This document shows positions 17,753 through 25,018 of a stretch of DNA of 64,000 nt, in pieces. Source of the DNA: Ignavibacteriales bacterium (GTDB lineage Bacteria; Bacteroidota; Ignavibacteria; UBA10030); assembly GCA_026390595.1 (NCBI GenBank), contig JAPLFQ010000020.1, forward strand, positions 313,763-377,762, read 5' to 3'. The translations under genes and the position numbers were made by a program. Below the pieces are notes generated by a model that was not told the origin of the DNA, ran no database searches, and worked only from the letters and a program-made list of their open reading frames with translations. Numbering within the stretch: position 1 is the stretch's first letter; each line of letters opens with the position of its first letter.

Positions 17753-18295
17753 CTAGTTTGAGCTTGAACGGCGCGGATTCGCAATGATGTACTGACGGGT
17801 TCTGTAGAGAGAATTCTCGTCCCGGACAATGTGGTCGTGGTAGCCGCGTTGCCAGACCGGGATGCCCGGTGTGCCGCGCAGAATGTTGATCTGTTTTGCT
17901 GTGTTTTGTTTGAATCGCCCGATGATCATTGGCAAGAGCATTCTTCGACGACACGCTGGATCGTTTCGCTCCAGTCGGGGCGATTCTTGAATCGCCCCGC
18001 CGTGAACAAACCCTCTGATCGATTTCGTTCGATCGGCAATTACAATGATCCCATGCAAATGATCCGGCATCACTATGAACTCATCTAACCTTGCATTCCC
18101 AAAATGTTCTGGGATCTGCCTCCAGCACTCTGAAGCAATTCTTCCCGCTTCAGTCAATCGCATAAATCCATTCTCTATCGTGCCAAACAAGGATTCCCGA
18201 TCCTTCGTACACATCGTTACGAAATAGGAACCGCATTGTGAATAATCGAATCCGATCAGGCGAAGGCTGTTCTTTCTCTGTCGAATATTTTTCAT
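17753..18295 (-). CDS. REP-associated tyrosine transposase (RAYT, Y1_Tnp)
   Basis: A 180-residue IS200/IS605-like single-strand transposase. It has the HUH-type motif 'MPDHLHGIIVI' (His79, His81) and the candidate nucleophile Tyr152 in 'WQRGYHDHIVRDE'. N-terminal 'GFDYSQCGSYFVTMCT' is typical of RAYT proteins that act on REP palindromes. AAGGAC before the ATG at 18295 sets the start; a longer frame to 18352 runs through repeat sequence. There is no accompanying tnpB and no IS ends, as expected for a domesticated RAYT. A REP-like palindrome lies inside the coding region (17976-17999) and encodes part of the variable loop 'HGGAIQESPR' (98-107). Confidence 0.88.
   Translation of the reverse strand: MKNIRQRKNSLRLIGFDYSQCGSYFVTMCTKDRESLFGTIENGFMRLTEAGRIASECWRQIPEHFGNARLDEFIVMPDHLHGIIVIADRTKSIRGFVHGGAIQESPRLERNDPACRRRMLLPMIIGRFKQNTAKQINILRGTPGIPVWQRGYHDHIVRDENSLYRTRQYIIANPRRSSSN
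17976..17999. repeat. REP-like palindrome inside the RAYT gene
   Basis: CGGGGCGATT (17976-17985), loop CTTG, AATCGCCCCG (17990-17999): a perfect 10-bp inverted repeat. Its position within the transposase coding sequence suggests that a REP unit was captured or that the mRNA/ssDNA folds here. Confidence 0.7.
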
Positions 18296-18324
18296 TGTCC
18301 TTCGGGGCGTCGGTACGCAGGGAA

Positions 18325-18359
18325 GCGCGAAGCGGCAAGCACCAGGCGGCATGCGGTGA
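18325..18359 (+). repeat. degenerate 7-bp tandem array, consensus near GCGGCAA
   Basis: Five 7-bp units in register: GCGCGAA, GCGGCAA, GCACCAG, GCGGCAT, GCGGTGA. It lies just upstream of the RAYT start (18295, minus strand). An 8-bp inverted repeat (CGCCGCGA 18380-18387 with TCGCGGCG 18403-18410) is close by. Confidence 0.6.
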
Positions 18360-18443
18360 TGACATCGAAGCCATGCGGACGCCGCGAACTCTTCTCAGGA
18401 CCTCGCGGCGAAAACGGGGGTGAAAATCACAACGGGGTGCAGA

Positions 18444-20240
18444 TCAACGAATCAAAATCATCTTTCGAATACCGTGTCGATCGCCTCGTGTTAATTTGTA
18501 GAAGTACACACCGCTCGGCGCGGCTTCGCCAGAGGCATTGCGACCATCCCACGCAACGGTATGCAATCCGGAAGGGAGAAAACCTTGATAGAGAACCTTG
18601 GCTTCCCGTCCGAGGAGATCAAAGACTGAGAGTTTCACTTGTCCCTCGTGCGGGATTGTGAATCTGATTTGCGTGGTAGGATTGAAGGGGTTGGGATAGT
18701 TTTGCTCGAGGGCAAATTCCTGTGGGACATTCGAATTCCCAGAAATCCCTGTCACGAATCCGGTAACATACCCTTCCAGGTTGGGATAGATAGCTCGCAG
18801 GTATTTCGCCCTGTTTCTCAACCAGGTAACGTTTTCGACGCCTGTTGGCGCGGCACTGGCGATCATTGCGATGACCACCTCCTGCACATCGCCCAATGCC
18901 ATCGTGAAGGGGCCGGAACTCAGCATGAAACGCCTGTAGCTTTCTGTCGCTGAAAGCGCATTGCCATACATCATGCCCAACCCGTCGATCCAACCGGTTT
19001 TCGAAATGGGATCGCCCGAACACATGAATTTTGTTGTTTGATGGTTCGGATCTGTCCAGGGGGTCACGCTGGGATAGCTATCCGGCCACGGATTGAACCC
19101 TCTCGCAACGTTCCAGTACCAGAACGTACGCTTAGTGTACTGAGGCTCGCCGATCGGATCGCCTACAGCGTTCAGCAGGAATGAAGTCATCGCGAGATTC
19201 TTCTTGCCCTGCCGGATCTCAAAATCGAATAAGCCATAGTCGCTCGGCTTGCCTGCGATGAGCGGACCCTGGAGAAGCGTGTAACCAATGGCAGGATTGG
19301 CACCGCCGAGACTTCGGTACACCGGGTCGGGTTCGACAGTATTATTGAAGACGTAGCCCAAATTCAATGTCGAATCACATCCGCCCAGATCGTTCGGATC
19401 GGTGCCGATTTCCGCGTCGGCCCATTGCGTGATATACATGCTATCAATCGACGAACCCGGAGCGGCTGTGGATGTCCCTTTGTATGCCAGGCGGTATCGT
19501 TTGAATATCACATCGTCGAGATTGGGAGTCCCTTTGTACGCCCAAAGAGTGACCTGCACTTCAACACCAATTGAAGGATCACCGGCGAAAGATTTGCATC
19601 GTGCTTCGTCAAGATCGTTATACGAAAACCAGGCGATCTGACCCGCACCCTGGAGGCCTGGTTTTTCTCCTCCGTCCAGTACGCCATTCCGATTCTGGTC
19701 TATGAACGGCGCCCCCTTTTGCCAGGGCCATTCGGTCACGTCCTTTTCGTAGCTCTTCCGAAGAGCGGCAATCATCTCAGGGGTCACTTTAGAAACATCG
19801 ATTCCGTTCGACGCCGCGACATCGTATGTTAGGTCGGCGGACTGATAATCGGGCCGATAGCGATAGACGCGGGCTCCCTCGGAGTTGTAATCTTCCGCCA
19901 TACCTTTGCCGAGGATGCTCCCCGGACGCACTCCCGTCTGCCAGATTCCACCCCCGGTACGCAGCTCTGGCAATTTGCCGTCCCTGACTTTCCCAACCCA
20001 GATCAAATCGTCACTGTAGAGGAGGTTTCCGTTCTGGTACGGATAGCTCAAGCCAGTCCCTTTGGCTGAATCGTAACCGATGATTCCATCATTCCGGATC
20101 TTGAGCCAGAGATTGTTGATGTTGATGCTTCCGGTCGGAACCTTCGCGGCAGGGGGCGTCGATTCCGATTGCGAAAGAAGGGTAGTCGGCAGGAATACGA
20201 TCAAGAATCCAAGTGAGAATGAACGTGCGTGCTTCTTCAT
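18444..20240 (-). CDS. secreted protein with type IX secretion sorting domain
   Basis: A 598-residue exported protein. Residues 1-24 are a Sec signal peptide ending 'LLSQS'. Residues about 25-500 are a large beta-rich domain with many Asp/Gly-rich turns ('DQNRNGVLDGGEKPG', 'DSMYITQWADAEIGTDPND') seen in uncharacterised FCB surface proteins. The C-terminal ~85 residues are the T9SS type A / FlgD-like sorting domain ('FALEQNYPNPFNPTTQIRF' to 'GVYFYKLTRG'), which directs passage through the outer membrane and cell-surface attachment or release. AGGGGG 6 nt upstream and a promoter at 20274-20301 support the start. The function of the passenger is unknown. Confidence 0.88.
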   Translation of the reverse strand: MKKHARSFSLGFLIVFLPTTLLSQSESTPPAAKVPTGSININNLWLKIRNDGIIGYDSAKGTGLSYPYQNGNLLYSDDLIWVGKVRDGKLPELRTGGGIWQTGVRPGSILGKGMAEDYNSEGARVYRYRPDYQSADLTYDVAASNGIDVSKVTPEMIAALRKSYEKDVTEWPWQKGAPFIDQNRNGVLDGGEKPGLQGAGQIAWFSYNDLDEARCKSFAGDPSIGVEVQVTLWAYKGTPNLDDVIFKRYRLAYKGTSTAAPGSSIDSMYITQWADAEIGTDPNDLGGCDSTLNLGYVFNNTVEPDPVYRSLGGANPAIGYTLLQGPLIAGKPSDYGLFDFEIRQGKKNLAMTSFLLNAVGDPIGEPQYTKRTFWYWNVARGFNPWPDSYPSVTPWTDPNHQTTKFMCSGDPISKTGWIDGLGMMYGNALSATESYRRFMLSSGPFTMALGDVQEVVIAMIASAAPTGVENVTWLRNRAKYLRAIYPNLEGYVTGFVTGISGNSNVPQEFALEQNYPNPFNPTTQIRFTIPHEGQVKLSVFDLLGREAKVLYQGFLPSGLHTVAWDGRNASGEAAPSGVYFYKLTRGDRHGIRKMILIR

Positions 20241-20273
20241 GAGAGACCCCCTGAAGGAAAGTAGCTCAATACT

Positions 20274-20301
20274 AATTTACTCATTCACAGTCCATTGTCA
20301 A
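20274..20301 (-). promoter_or_regulatory. promoter of the T9SS-cargo gene
   Basis: On the minus strand TTGACA (20301-20296), 16 bp, TAAATT (20279-20274), about 30 bp before the ATG at 20240. Confidence 0.55.
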
Positions 20302-20336
20302 GAGACTCACTTCCACGCCCGGGAATCCTGCCAATT

Positions 20337-21041
20337 CTACTGTGCGAGAGCCGCGGATGCGGCGATGACACGCATCGCGCCGGATGCCTTCAGGGCCTTC
20401 GCAACAGACTCAATGGTGGCCCCTGTCGTAATGACATCGTCGATCACGATCACGAGCTTTCCCTTCAGGTCTGCCCTTCCGCACTGGAATGCATTCTCCA
20501 CGTTCTCTTTTCGCTCTTCTTTCGAGAGTGTGGTTTGAGTCTCGGTCCACCTCTTCCGCAACACCAGATCTGACCGGACAGGGATCCCCAACACTTCAGA
20601 GACACCGCGACCAATGAGCAAAGCCTGATTGAACCCTCTCTCGCGAGTTTTCCGCTTGTGCAAAGGTACAGGGACGAGTATGTCCGCACAGATTTCCTCA
20701 TCCCGGATACGAACTCCGAGCAGCCCGCCAAGCTCAAGTCCCAATTCCTGGACACCTGAATACTTGAGGGCATGAGCGATCTTCTGAAACGGTCCCTCCT
20801 TTTCGAAAATGAAAAGGGATACGAGATCATCAACTTCTCCAGACGAGATGAGCTTGTTCCTGGTTTCCCGGAAGAGGGACAACTCACGCGTGGCAGGTTT
20901 GATCGCCGACCAGCAGTCGGGACAAACATGCTCCCGGCCCGATTCCAGCAACCGTCCGCACGAAATGCAGAGCGGTGGATAGACGAAATCGAGAATGGAA
21001 TCGAGGAAACTTTGAACGGTCTCTTTGATCGCGAATGCCAT
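20337..21041 (-). CDS. comF: ComF family phosphoribosyltransferase-like protein
   Basis: A 234-residue ComF protein. An N-terminal zinc ribbon (Cys25, Cys28, Cys40, Cys43) is followed by a type I phosphoribosyltransferase fold with the PRPP loop 'VIVIDDVITTGAT' (197-209). ComF proteins are linked to DNA uptake and processing in competent bacteria, though the enzymatic substrate is unsettled. It is the last gene of a minus-strand run beginning at 24490, separated from the preceding small ORF by a 7-bp repeat array. Confidence 0.9.
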   Translation of the reverse strand: MAFAIKETVQSFLDSILDFVYPPLCISCGRLLESGREHVCPDCWSAIKPATRELSLFRETRNKLISSGEVDDLVSLFIFEKEGPFQKIAHALKYSGVQELGLELGGLLGVRIRDEEICADILVPVPLHKRKTRERGFNQALLIGRGVSEVLGIPVRSDLVLRKRWTETQTTLSKEERKENVENAFQCGRADLKGKLVIVIDDVITTGATIESVAKALKASGAMRVIAASAALAQ

Positions 21042-21106
21042 GGCAATCGGCGGGATACGCGGTATAACGTGGCTATTAAGGAGAAATTGCTGGGAAGAAC
21101 CTAGGG

Positions 21107-21169
21107 TTTTGAGTTTCGCGTTCTGGGTTTGTGGTTCCAGGTTTCAAGTTGTTCGGTTCACGGTTCAAG
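21107..21169 (+). repeat. degenerate 7-bp tandem array, consensus near TTTCAAG
   Basis: Nine consecutive 7-bp units in perfect register: TTTTGAG, TTTCGCG, TTCTGGG, TTTGTGG, TTCCAGG, TTTCAAG, TTGTTCG, GTTCACG, GTTCAAG. Every unit ends in G, and the second base is always T. It fills the gap between the small ORF and comF. A different 7-bp family (TATTCAC type) begins just after it at about 21170. Confidence 0.75.
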
Positions 21170-21174
21170 ACTTA

Positions 21175-21465
21175 CTATTCACTTTTCGACTTTGTTGTCC
21201 CCTTCTCATCACCCGACGTCTCAAGTAATTGGAGCAAGCTTGAAACATCGAGGTCACCATACTTCGCGAGGGTCGTGCACACATCGGCGAATATCTGCTT
21301 CCGGAGATCCGCTACATGTGCCTCCGTCTGTTCGGGCGAAAGGCCGAAGGTCTTCATATACATCTCCTGCACAAGCGCCTGATTGACAGCTGAATTGGTG
21401 AGTGTGAAAATGAGGGCAAGATCCCGCCCTTTTTGACTCATGGTTGTCGTGTCGTCGGCTGACAT
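21175..21465 (-). CDS. small conserved-looking hypothetical protein
   Basis: A 96-residue soluble, mostly helical, acidic protein. AGGAG upstream of the ATG at 21465 supports this start over one 14 codons earlier. No family is recognised; the segment 'MYMKTFGLSPEQTEAHVADL' suggests a helix-turn-helix-like helical bundle but no DNA-binding motif is clear. It follows uvrB by 45 bp on the same strand. Its stop codon lies inside the sequence ACTATTCACTT, which recurs at the uvrB stop (21506-21516). Confidence 0.6.
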   Translation of the reverse strand: MSADDTTTMSQKGRDLALIFTLTNSAVNQALVQEMYMKTFGLSPEQTEAHVADLRKQIFADVCTTLAKYGDLDVSSLLQLLETSGDEKGTTKSKSE

Positions 21466-21493
21466 GGTGAGCACTCCTGATTTAAATGTCCTC

Positions 21494-21516
21494 TTGTCAC
21501 ACTTCACTATTCACTT
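21494..21516 (+). repeat. short 7-bp array, consensus near TATTCAC
   Basis: Units TTGTCAC, ACTTCAC, TATTCAC (21494-21514) in register; the same element recurs as ACTTACT, ATTCACT around 21170-21183. Both copies overlap stop codons (uvrB and the 96-residue ORF). Confidence 0.5.
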
Positions 21517-23520
21517 CTTTTCCAATCTCGCAATCTCATCGCGCAGTTCCGCAGCGCGTTCAAATTCGAGATCTTTGGCAGCTCTCCGCATTTCCTCTTT
21601 CAGCTCAACGAGCAGATCCTGCCGTTGCCCTTCATTGAGGTACTTCACGACGCTGTCTGATACCGTCGTCGGCTTCGCTCCTTCGCGGCGGGCGGTACGT
21701 TGGGCGGCAACATCCGCAATCGCCGTTGCAGCCAGCACTTCCTCGATTGATTTGTAGATAGTTACCGGCGTGATATTGTTGACCTTATTGTACTCAAGTT
21801 GCTTTTCACGGCGACGGGATGTTTCTTCCATCATCCGCTGCATCGACCCAGTCTGCCTGTCTGCATAGAGGATGACTTTCCCGTTCACGTTGCGCGCCGT
21901 TCTGCCGGCAGTCTGTATCAAGGATCGATCTGAGCGCAGGAAACCTTCCTTGTCTGCATCAATAATGGCGACGAGCGAGACTTCCGGCAAATCGAGCCCC
22001 TCGCGCAAAAGGTTGACGCCGACGAGAACATCGAAATCGCCAAGGCGGAGATCGCGCAGAATCTCGACTCGTTCCAGCGCGTCGACTTCGGAATGGATGT
22101 ACCGGACCTTGATGCTGATGTTCAGCAGATATTCCGTCAAATCTTCTGCCATTCGCTTCGTCAGCGTCGTCACCAAGATACGTTCCTTTTTCGCGGAACG
22201 TGCGCGTATTTCGGCAATCAGGTCGTCAATCTGATGTTTGCTCGGCCGGATCTCGACCTCAGGATCGATCAGGCCGGTCGGACGGATGACCTGTTCTACG
22301 AACACCCCCTTGCTCTGCTCAAGTTCGTAGTCTCCCGGAGTCGCGCTGACGAAGACGACCTGTTTCACAATCGCATTCCATTCATCGAACGTCAGCGGCC
22401 GGTTGTCGAGCGCCGAAGGAAGCCGGAACCCGTACTCCACCAGCGTTCCCTTTCGCGAGCGGTCGCCAGCATACATTGCGCCGATTTGCGGAACGGTCGC
22501 GTGCGATTCATCGATGATCGTAAGAAAATCTTCGGGGAAATAGTCGAGGAGACAGGACGGACGAGACCCCGGCGGCCGATCGGCGAGATGGCGCGAGTAG
22601 TTTTCGATGCCGGAGCAATGGCCGATCTCTTTCATCATTTCCATATCGAACCGCGTCCGCTGCTCGAGCCGTTGCGCCTCCAGGAGTTTCCCCATGTCGC
22701 GCAGCTCTGCCAGCCGTTCTCGAAGCTCGACATCGATCGTCTTCAGCGCCCGTTCGATGCTCGGACGCGTCGTGACGAACTGTTTTGCCGGGTAAACAAC
22801 TTCGTATTCGGTCTCCGCGAGGATCTTTCCATCGGTCTTCTGTATGTACGACAGCCGCTCGATCTCATCACCGAAAAACTCGATACGGATCGCTTCCTCG
22901 TTCTCAAATCCGGGGATTACCTCGACAACGTCTCCGCGCACGCGGAACGATCCACGCGTGAATTCGTAATCGTTGCGCGAATATAGCATGTCGAGCAGTT
23001 TCTTCAGGACATCGTTGCGCGCGATCTTCTGCCCCTTGCGCAGCTGCAGCGTTTGAGCGAGCCACTCCTCAGGCGCGCCGATACCATAGATGCAGCTCAC
23101 GGATGCCACGACGATCACGTTCGGATCGCCGCTCAGGAGCGAACTTGTCGCCCGGAGCCTGAGCCGGTCAATCTCATCGTTGACGGAGGAATCTTTCGCG
23201 ATATAGGTGTCGGTTGACGGGACGTAGGCTTCGGGCTGGTAGTAGTCGTAGTAGCTGATGAAAAACTCCACCCGGTTCTTGGGGAAGAACCCTTTGAACT
23301 CTGCGAAGAGCTGTGCTGCAAGCGTTTTGTTGTGCGACAACACGAGCACGGGTTTGTTGATGTGCTGGATGACGTTGGACATCGTAAACGTCTTGCCGCT
23401 CCCCGTCACGCCGAGGAGCGTCTGGTACCGGTCTCCGCGCACGACGCCTTCAATCAGCTGCCTGATGGCCTCGGGTTGGTCGCCGCTGGGCTTGTATTCA
23501 GAAGTGAGTTGGTAGGGCAT
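21511..23520 (-). CDS. uvrB: excinuclease ABC subunit B
   Basis: A 669-residue UvrB, the damage-verifying helicase-like subunit of nucleotide excision repair. Walker A 'GVTGSGKT' (37-44), the damage-binding beta-hairpin '[12 protein letters not shown]', helicase motifs such as '[10 protein letters not shown]' and 'QTAGRTARN', and a C-terminal UVR domain that binds UvrC are all present. The start is the ATG at 23520 ('[16 protein letters not shown]'); the frame extends upstream through the repeat array at 23527-23575 and that extension is not coding. Confidence 0.97.
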   Translation of the reverse strand: MPYQLTSEYKPSGDQPEAIRQLIEGVVRGDRYQTLLGVTGSGKTFTMSNVIQHINKPVLVLSHNKTLAAQLFAEFKGFFPKNRVEFFISYYDYYQPEAYVPSTDTYIAKDSSVNDEIDRLRLRATSSLLSGDPNVIVVASVSCIYGIGAPEEWLAQTLQLRKGQKIARNDVLKKLLDMLYSRNDYEFTRGSFRVRGDVVEVIPGFENEEAIRIEFFGDEIERLSYIQKTDGKILAETEYEVVYPAKQFVTTRPSIERALKTIDVELRERLAELRDMGKLLEAQRLEQRTRFDMEMMKEIGHCSGIENYSRHLADRPPGSRPSCLLDYFPEDFLTIIDESHATVPQIGAMYAGDRSRKGTLVEYGFRLPSALDNRPLTFDEWNAIVKQVVFVSATPGDYELEQSKGVFVEQVIRPTGLIDPEVEIRPSKHQIDDLIAEIRARSAKKERILVTTLTKRMAEDLTEYLLNISIKVRYIHSEVDALERVEILRDLRLGDFDVLVGVNLLREGLDLPEVSLVAIIDADKEGFLRSDRSLIQTAGRTARNVNGKVILYADRQTGSMQRMMEETSRRREKQLEYNKVNNITPVTIYKSIEEVLAATAIADVAAQRTARREGAKPTTVSDSVVKYLNEGQRQDLLVELKEEMRRAAKDLEFERAAELRDEIARLEKK

Positions 23521-23526
23521 CAGAGA

Positions 23527-23575
23527 GATTGTCGATGGTGGATTGTCGATCTTCGATTGATGATTGTCGATTAGG
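23527..23575 (+). repeat. degenerate 7-bp tandem array, consensus GATTGTC
   Basis: Seven units in exact register: GATTGTC, GATGGTG, GATTGTC, GATCTTC, GATTGAT, GATTGTC, GATTAGG. It lies between the four-helix-bundle gene and uvrB. The array at 24000-24034 carries the same motif in inverted orientation on the other side of the four-helix-bundle gene. Confidence 0.8.
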
Positions 23576-23625
23576 AAGTGCTGCAAATACAACGCGTGAC
23601 CCAACCTCCACAGACACCTACGTGA

Positions 23626-23988
23626 CTACTTCGAGGAGGCATGCGCCCTGGCCGTCATTCTTGAAGCGGCGAAGATTCTTAGCAGTTGTTCTGATTCATC
23701 CATTATCGATTTCAGATCTTCGGACTTGGCTTTGCTGCATTCAATCAACATCTCGAGCCAGAAAAGGGTTTCATCGGCTTCTTCTTCAATGATCCCCATT
23801 TTGTTCGCGAAGTCCGCTTTCGATCGCGCTCGACAGGCCGCACGGTAGTTCGCCCCCACAGATGTTGCAGAGCGTATGAGCTGCTTACCGATGACATCCG
23901 AAGCAGGGCTTCTGCTCAACCCTTCGACGAAGCGAATTGTGCTAACCGCCAGAGCCTTCGTCCTGGATTTCAGCTCGACCGAATCCAT
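23626..23988 (-). CDS. four-helix bundle protein (23S rRNA-IVS / S23 family)
   Basis: A 120-residue four-helix-bundle protein of the family first seen inside 23S rRNA intervening sequences and related to the Avd accessory protein of diversity-generating retroelements. Signatures are 'LKSRTKALAVSTIRFVE', 'IGKQLIRSATSVGANYRAA' and 'ADETLFWLEML'. It would form a basic pentameric barrel able to bind nucleic acid. AGAGGA before the ATG at 23988 sets the start. No reverse transcriptase or rRNA is nearby, so this is a solitary copy. The gene is bracketed by inverted copies of a 7-bp repeat array (23527-23575 and 24000-24034). Confidence 0.85.
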   Translation of the reverse strand: MDSVELKSRTKALAVSTIRFVEGLSRSPASDVIGKQLIRSATSVGANYRAACRARSKADFANKMGIIEEEADETLFWLEMLIECSKAKSEDLKSIMDESEQLLRIFAASRMTARAHASSK

Positions 23989-23999
23989 GCTTCCTCTCT

Positions 24000-24034
24000 T
24001 CCAATCGACAATCGAAAATTGAAAATCGAAAATT
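24000..24034 (-). repeat. degenerate 7-bp tandem array, inverted partner of 23527-23575
   Basis: Plus-strand units TCCAATC, GACAATC, GAAAATT, GAAAATC, GAAAATT. ATCGACAATC at 24004-24013 is the exact complement of the GATTGTCGAT found three times in the array at 23527-23575. In an RNA spanning the gene the two arrays could pair over at least 10 bp. Confidence 0.75.
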
Positions 24035-24490
24035 CTATGGTGCTTGTTCTTTACCTCCCGTGCGCGCGATGTACAAGAACGCATCCCTGACGAAGTCTGC
24101 TGCGTTCGCTTCGAATGAAGCCGGGATTCCTTTTTTCAGGGCTTCGTACGCCACAGGAGTGCCGCCGGCAGAAACCGTCAGATTCGGATTGATGAGAATC
24201 ATACGCGATGCCCCGGCGCATTTCATGGCCACGCTCGCTTTGATGTTCGGGAAGTTCGCTTCGATGACCGGGTCAACGTGCACCGCCACTTTCATGATCG
24301 TCATCGTTTCAGGCGACTCTGCTTCGACGTCTATGTTCTGCGCCTTGAGAAACGCGACGCTTTCGAACACACAACGGCGTGCAAGATCGGCAACTTCGTG
24401 GGCCATCGTGCTGAATTTGTCGCGCTCAGCCGCAAACTTTGCCCACTCTTTCACCGTGTTGATAAGGATCGTCTTCGATGCTTCAGTCAT
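24035..24490 (-). CDS. hypothetical protein
   Basis: A 151-residue cytosolic protein without signal peptide or membrane helix and no family I recognise. It has an N-terminal helical region ('KEWAKFAAERDKF', 'VADLARRCVFESVAFL') and a mixed C-terminal half ('ASRMILINPNLTVSAGGTP'). AGGGGG 4-5 nt upstream supports the ATG at 24490. It is first in the minus-strand run ahead of the four-helix-bundle gene and uvrB. Confidence 0.7.
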   Translation of the reverse strand: MTEASKTILINTVKEWAKFAAERDKFSTMAHEVADLARRCVFESVAFLKAQNIDVEAESPETMTIMKVAVHVDPVIEANFPNIKASVAMKCAGASRMILINPNLTVSAGGTPVAYEALKKGIPASFEANAADFVRDAFLYIARTGGKEQAP

Positions 24491-24612
24491 AGTTCCCCCT
24501 GCTGGTTGTTGATTCCATGATCAGATGCGTGTCGGACCCGGGATACCGTGAACCGTGATAGATTCTCCACCAATATACGCGATGCCCCATCTGATTGCAA
24601 GAACGCAGCATC

Positions 24613-24641
24613 TTGCATCCGTCCATTCGATTTGCTACTTT
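24613..24641 (+). promoter_or_regulatory. putative promoter of the small lipoprotein gene
   Basis: TTGCAT (24613-24618), 17 bp, TACTTT (24636-24641). A transcript from about 24648 would exclude the ATG at 24644 and favour the one at 24659. Confidence 0.4.
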
Positions 24642-24658
24642 AAGTGCCAATGCATGCC

Positions 24659-24991
24659 ATGAACACTCGCCCGTTTTTGTTGTTCGCGCTCATCGCCCTG
24701 CAGTTCGGCTGCTCCCGGCAGCAGAAAGACCTGACCCCAGCAGACGAGAAACTCGTCCCCGTGTACGCTGAACTGCTGATGCTGAACGAGGAGCTCAAAT
24801 CTCCACGGCCGACAATTGACTCTACTGCCTATCAATCTCAGGTTCATGCCGTTCTTTCGACAAACGGATTGACGAGAGAGGAATTCTCAAGCCGCATGAT
24901 AGCCCTCGCTCAATCTCAGGAAGTCTTCAGTCAGTTCCAGACCAAAGTACACGCCGAACTCGAACGCCGTAAATCCAAACAATCGAAGTAA
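24659..24991 (+). CDS. small lipoprotein, DUF4296-like
   Basis: A 110-residue lipoprotein with lipobox 'LQFGC', followed by a helical region. 'VPVYAELLMLNEELK' and 'GLTREEFSSRMIALAQSQEVF' resemble DUF4296-type proteins of Bacteroidota, whose role is unknown. Two ATG codons compete (24644 and 24659); the promoter position favours the second. It precedes the first M16 peptidase by 27 bp and may be cotranscribed with the pair. Confidence 0.65.
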   Translation: MNTRPFLLFALIALQFGCSRQQKDLTPADEKLVPVYAELLMLNEELKSPRPTIDSTAYQSQVHAVLSTNGLTREEFSSRMIALAQSQEVFSQFQTKVHAELERRKSKQSK

Positions 24992-25018
24992 TCATCATTT
25001 CCATGAGGAGTACTCTCC

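Noticed and set aside
22093-22986. 297-codon plus-strand open frame opposite uvrB
   Set aside because: Antisense of a highly conserved gene; Arg/Asp-rich composition typical of shadows.
21107-24034. CRISPR array
   Set aside because: The repeats are 7-bp degenerate units without spacers of uniform length, and no cas genes are present.
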